From positions 1-37,320 of the forward strand of contig SVQX01000020.1 in the NCBI GenBank assembly GCA_015065065.1: a DNA stretch of 37,320 nucleotides. Reading direction: 5' to 3'. The stretch comes from Oscillospiraceae bacterium. GTDB taxonomy: Bacteria; Bacillota; Clostridia; Oscillospirales; CAG-272. Under the pieces are notes generated by a model that was not told the origin of the DNA, ran no database searches, and saw only the letters and a list, made by a program, of their open reading frames with translations. Made by a program: the position numbers and the translations under genes. This document shows, piece by piece, positions 34,946-37,320 of this stretch. Every line of letters begins with the position of its first letter. Position 1 is the stretch's first letter.

Positions 34946-35051
34946 CGCAGAAAGCCTGGCTTCGCAAGTCTCTGGGCTTTGCCCTATGCACACTCAGTGT
35001 GTCTGCGCTATTGATGCACGTCGTAAAAAGCCCTTGCAAGCAAGCATTTTT
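34946..35051 (+). other. Folded leader (candidate structured RNA or intergenic repeat)
   Basis: CGCAGA (34946-34951) pairs with TCTGCG (35002-35007) and encloses AAAGCC with GGCTTT (34951-34956 with 34975-34980, sharing one base at the junction) and CACAC with GTGTG (34989-34993 with 34997-35001), a three-way-junction layout. A second stem, GTAAAAA with TTTTTAC, follows at about 35023-35052. It could be a regulatory leader or a dispersed repeat. No known riboswitch class was recognised. Confidence 0.4.
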
Positions 35052-35122
35052 ACTTGTGATATATTGCATTGTATCGGTAGTAATCATAATTGAGAACACA
35101 TATTACGAAAGGAAAACGCCCA

Positions 35123-36262
35123 ATGAAGAAAATTTCTTTATTACTGATTTGTCTGCTTATGATATCGACAATAGCCATAGGCTACGCTAAGATAACAGAT
35201 AATCTTTTCATTGACGGAACGGCATCAGCCAGCGCGCCCGATTACGATATTTACATAAGCAGCATCTCCCCTTCCCAAAGCGGCACTGTCAACATTAAAG
35301 GATACATGGGAACCGTGCTTTGGGCAAGCACTACGGGCGGAGGTAGCGCATCATTTACCGTAACGGTAGTAAATAAAAGTGAAAAAACTTACGTTTACGA
35401 GCGCATTTTGAACGGCAGCGAGGCTGGCATTGAGGGCGTTTATTCCGGAGAAGGAGTGTCATTCACCGTTGACGGAATCAGCTATCTGCAGGAAGTCGCA
35501 CCAAGTAAAAGTATCTCATTTTCGTTAAATGTAACGGTTGATTCCGGCATAGTGGCAGATAACGTATACCTGTGCTTCAAGTTCATGGAGAAAACGGGTT
35601 CGGAAATACTTCCCGGAGGAGATAGCCAAACAGAAACCGAGACAGTCACCGAGGTGGATTCGGAAAATCAAACCGAATCCGAATCTGTTACGGTGCCGGG
35701 AGTAGAGCCTCCCGTGACAGACCAGACCGAAACGGAAACGGAAACGGAAACGGAGGTGTCGAGCAACCAGCTCCACTCCGATATGCTCGGTCTTTCCGAG
35801 GCGTTGCTTTCGGATGCCACAAACTGTCTTAACGACAATAATGTTATCTGGGATGCAGTTCAAGATGCGATCACCACAAAGCACCGTCCCCAGGATACGC
35901 CTGCTATGGTGCATTGTATGGTTACAAGTATCTCGGGCGGTAATATGGTAACTATTACACAAAACGCCAACCAGAATCTGCATGGCGAGGTTAACTTCGT
36001 GGTAGTGGCGGATGAAACTAATCCAAACAGATTGTTTCTGTATATGTATTACTCCGAATCTTGTACTAAAGCGGCTGAGGGAACTCAGATAGTAACATAT
36101 TTTCAAGTTCTGTCAAGAAACGACGAAAATAGCGAGTGGGACGAGGACGGAACTTATCAGGGCATTGCAACCGTAGCTACGATGTGGGGCGGTGGAAACA
36201 AAAACGACTACCGATTGACAATCGACCCGCGCACATGGATATCTGCAAAGTCAATTGGCTAA
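35123..36262 (+). CDS. TasA/camelysin-like secreted protein with Thr/Glu-rich linker
   Basis: The protein has 379 residues from the ATG at 35123, with AAAGGAAA upstream; the earlier in-frame Met at 35090 lacks a site. The N-terminus, KKISLLLICLLMISTIAIGY then AKITDNLFIDGTASA, is the pattern of SipW-dependent-type signal peptides on TasA/CalY fibre-type proteins. Residues 38-157 form a beta-sandwich-like domain. Residues 169-212 are a low-complexity linker of Thr, Glu and Ser (TETETETETE). Residues 215-379 form a separate domain (CMVTSISGGNMVTITQ, then FLYMYYSESC) with no recognised family. No sortase motif or C-terminal anchor is visible. It stands alone between two copies of an ABC gene end, and no signal peptidase gene is adjacent. 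Confidence 0.8.
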   Translation: MKKISLLLICLLMISTIAIGYAKITDNLFIDGTASASAPDYDIYISSISPSQSGTVNIKGYMGTVLWASTTGGGSASFTVTVVNKSEKTYVYERILNGSEAGIEGVYSGEGVSFTVDGISYLQEVAPSKSISFSLNVTVDSGIVADNVYLCFKFMEKTGSEILPGGDSQTETETVTEVDSENQTESESVTVPGVEPPVTDQTETETETETEVSSNQLHSDMLGLSEALLSDATNCLNDNNVIWDAVQDAITTKHRPQDTPAMVHCMVTSISGGNMVTITQNANQNLHGEVNFVVVADETNPNRLFLYMYYSESCTKAAEGTQIVTYFQVLSRNDENSEWDEDGTYQGIATVATMWGGGNKNDYRLTIDPRTWISAKSIG

Positions 36263-36420
36263 GAATAAACGAAACAAATCAGCCACACCTTTGGAACTCC
36301 GCAGGCACTGCAAACACTTAAAGTCTAAACATTACCGTAGCCACCCAACAAGAAGCTGCTATATATTCATGCTTCTTAATGCAATACACGATGCTAAAAA
36401 CAATCGGTGCAAACATTATA
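36263..36420. other. Tail of the inserted segment (no gene seen)
   Basis: 158 bp between the TasA-like stop and the abrupt start of the ABC 3'-end copy. There is no convincing hairpin terminator and no gene. An 11-bp CAAACATTATA occurs at its right edge and again in the promoter at 34918-34928; this may be chance in AT-rich DNA. Confidence 0.5.
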
Positions 36421-36531
36421 AGAGTACTGTTCGTCTGCGACGGCGTAGTCAAGGAGGAGGCTCCCCCCGAGGAGTTTTTCTCAAGTCCCAAGGATCCAAG
36501 ACTTGTGCAGTTCTTGCAGAAGGTGCTGTAA
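36421..36531 (+). pseudogene. Displaced 3' end of an ABC ATPase gene (right copy)
   Basis: Encodes Arg 231 to Leu 266 of the ATP-binding protein with an identical amino-acid sequence and a TAA stop, but no upstream coding part. All nucleotide differences from 34756-34866 within the coding part are synonymous. Homology begins abruptly at 36421. The fragment is followed by its own good terminator, as a genuine gene end would be. It looks like the original gene end, displaced by an insertion that supplied a replacement end, or a fragment gained by recombination. Confidence 0.8.
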
Positions 36532-36544
36532 ATAAACACAAAAT

Positions 36545-36589
36545 AGACACACCAAATCGGTTTTACCCGAAACGGTGTGTCTGTTTTTT
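36545..36589 (+). terminator. Terminator after the displaced ABC gene end
   Basis: AGACACACC (36545-36553) pairs with GGTGTGTCT (36574-36582), and inner ATCGG/CCGA-type pairing plus a T6 tract (36584-36589) follow. Confidence 0.8.
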
Positions 36590-36715
36590 CGCGGGAGCAT
36601 TTACGAATGACTCGCAAACATTTCCGGCGTATGGCGGGGGCGCATTTGCGTGCAAATTGGCTCCCGCCGATTTTTTCTACCACTTGTAGCGGCAGGAGCA
36701 AGCCCATGCCCTACG
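36590..36715. repeat. Cluster of imperfect palindromes
   Basis: A hairpin with arms GGCGGGGGC and GCTCCCGCC encloses ATTTGC with GCAAAT (about 36634-36670). A second imperfect palindrome at about 36685-36714 starts with GTAG and ends with CTAC. They resemble short dispersed intergenic repeats. No open frame here is credible. Confidence 0.5.
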
Positions 36716-36771
36716 AAAAAATTGGACACATCACACAAGGCAAAAGCCCCGAATGATGCGTCCAATTTTTT
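36716..36771 (-). terminator. Terminator of the GGGtGRT gene (probably bidirectional)
   Basis: A 12-bp stem (36716-36727 with 36760-36771), extended inward by CATCA with TGATG, has A6 and T6 at its ends. It therefore gives a U-tract on either strand. Confidence 0.75.
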
Positions 36772-36783
36772 ATTGTTGATTTT

Positions 36784-36833
36784 GTAGGGGCGATTCACGA
36801 ATCGCCCGCGGGTCATTCGTGAATGACCCCTAC
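36784..36833. repeat. Cruciform-like palindromic repeat
   Basis: Outer arms GTAGGGG (36784-36790) and CCCCTAC (36827-36833) enclose two side-by-side hairpins: GCGATTC with GAATCGC (36790-36805) and GTCATTC with GAATGAC (36812-36827). The arms show compensating differences, as expected for a repeat selected for structure. Confidence 0.75.
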
Positions 36834-36854
36834 GAAAGCCTTATAAACTAAGGA

Positions 36855-37320
36855 TTATTTGCTTGCCTCTTCGATAGCAACCGCAACCGCAACAGTCATA
36901 CCGACCATGGGGTTGTTGCCCGCGCCGATCAGACCCATCATCTCTACGTGAGCGGGAACAGAGGAAGAGCCTGCGAACTGAGCGTCGCCGTGCATTCTGC
37001 CGAGGGTATCGGTCATACCGTAGGAAGCGGGACCTGCAGCCATATTATCGGGATGCAGAGTTCTACCCGTACCGCCGCCGGATGCAACGGAGAAGTACTT
37101 AACGCCGTTCTCCTGGCACCACTTCTTATAGGTTCCTGCAACGGGGTGCTGGAATCTTGTGGGGTTGGTGGAGTTACCGGTGATGGAAACGCCTACATTC
37201 TCAAGGCGCATGATTGCAACGCCCTCGGGAACGCTGTCAGAGCCGTAGCACTTAACGTCAGCTCTGGGGCCCTTGGAGAAGGGCTTCTCGGAAATCACCT
37301 TGACCTCCTCGGTGTAGGGG
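36855..37320 (-). CDS. GGGtGRT family protein (5' end beyond the window)
   Basis: About 154 C-terminal residues are visible; the frame stays open to the right edge, so the start is outside. The GTG at 37298 is internal, not a start. The eponymous motif SGGGTGRTLHPDNMAAGP is present, followed by MHGDAQFAGSSSVPAHVEMMG and the glycine-rich GAGNNPMVGMTVAVAVAIEE. The family (PF14057) is widespread in Clostridia and of unknown function; full members are, from memory, about 330 residues. The terminator at 36716-36771 ends its transcript. Confidence 0.9.
   Translation of the reverse strand, partial: PYTEEVKVISEKPFSKGPRADVKCYGSDSVPEGVAIMRLENVGVSITGNSTNPTRFQHPVAGTYKKWCQENGVKYFSVASGGGTGRTLHPDNMAAGPASYGMTDTLGRMHGDAQFAGSSSVPAHVEMMGLIGAGNNPMVGMTVAVAVAIEEASK

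Noticed and set aside
34918..36420. 11-bp CAAACATTATA as attachment core of the insertion
   Set aside because: An AT-rich 11-mer match over 1.6 kb is near chance, and the 107-bp gene-end homology is the far stronger boundary signal.
34756..36531. Diversity-generating retroelement (template/variable repeat pair)
   Set aside because: The two 107-bp copies differ by silent C/T and T/G changes, not by changes at template adenines, and no reverse transcriptase gene is present.
36255..36689. 144-codon open frame spanning the displaced ABC end
   Set aside because: It reads the ABC fragment in the wrong frame and crosses a terminator; no homology-like features.

Overview
This window looks like one contig from a low-GC-lineage Bacillota, most likely an uncultured gut-type member of class Clostridia. 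The signs are lipobox lipoproteins, AGGAGG-type ribosome binding sites, near-consensus TTGACA-17-TATAAT promoters, a complete clostridial-order rnf operon (CDGEAB), a Gx-transporter/NusG-II/ApbE tail on that operon, a DUF6512-type protein and a GGGtGRT protein. Both ends cut through genes. The first 27 bases are a foldback copy of bases 50-76, which suggests that the left end is a contig end.

Layout. 1-4410: the end of a glycoside-hydrolase-like gene converging on a large GH106-like glycosidase. 4607-5131: a small membrane protein. 5209-9841 (minus): a TetR regulator leading two lipoprotein genes; the distal one is broken by a nonsense codon and a frameshift. 9842-10207: divergent promoters, a candidate operator and a strongly folded intergenic element. 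10208-17151 (plus): rnfCDGEAB, then a NusG-II protein, a Gx transporter and ApbE, which together form a self-contained, flavinylated ion-pumping ferredoxin:NAD oxidoreductase module. 17190-17732: a DUF5698/DUF2179 membrane protein. 17777-20616 (minus): an AT-rich Type IIS-like restriction-modification operon (m4C-type MTase, m6A-type MTase, HNH endonuclease) resembling MboII/HpyAII. 20872-25884 (minus): radical SAM protein, aminotransferase, and a RecB-like nuclease-XPD/DinG helicase fusion. 26050-27438: a collagen-like/BspA-LRR lipoprotein. 27718-29010: a CPA2-type cation/proton antiporter. 29011-29498: an intergenic region with a perfect 30-bp inverted repeat. 29499-32203 (minus): a membrane protein, methylglyoxal synthase and a GH127-like barrel protein. 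32517-34866 (plus): a polar amino-acid ABC importer whose binding protein appears circularly permuted. 34867-36530: a 1.66-kb segment carrying a TasA/camelysin-like secreted protein, bounded on the right by a second copy of the ABC ATPase 3' end. 36531-36854: palindromic repeats. 36855-37320: the end of a GGGtGRT gene.

The observations most worth following are the duplicated ABC-ATPase gene end flanking the TasA-like gene (the two copies differ only at synonymous positions), the permuted binding protein, the folded element between tetR and rnfC, and the MboII-like system. No rRNA, tRNA or CRISPR array was recognised.
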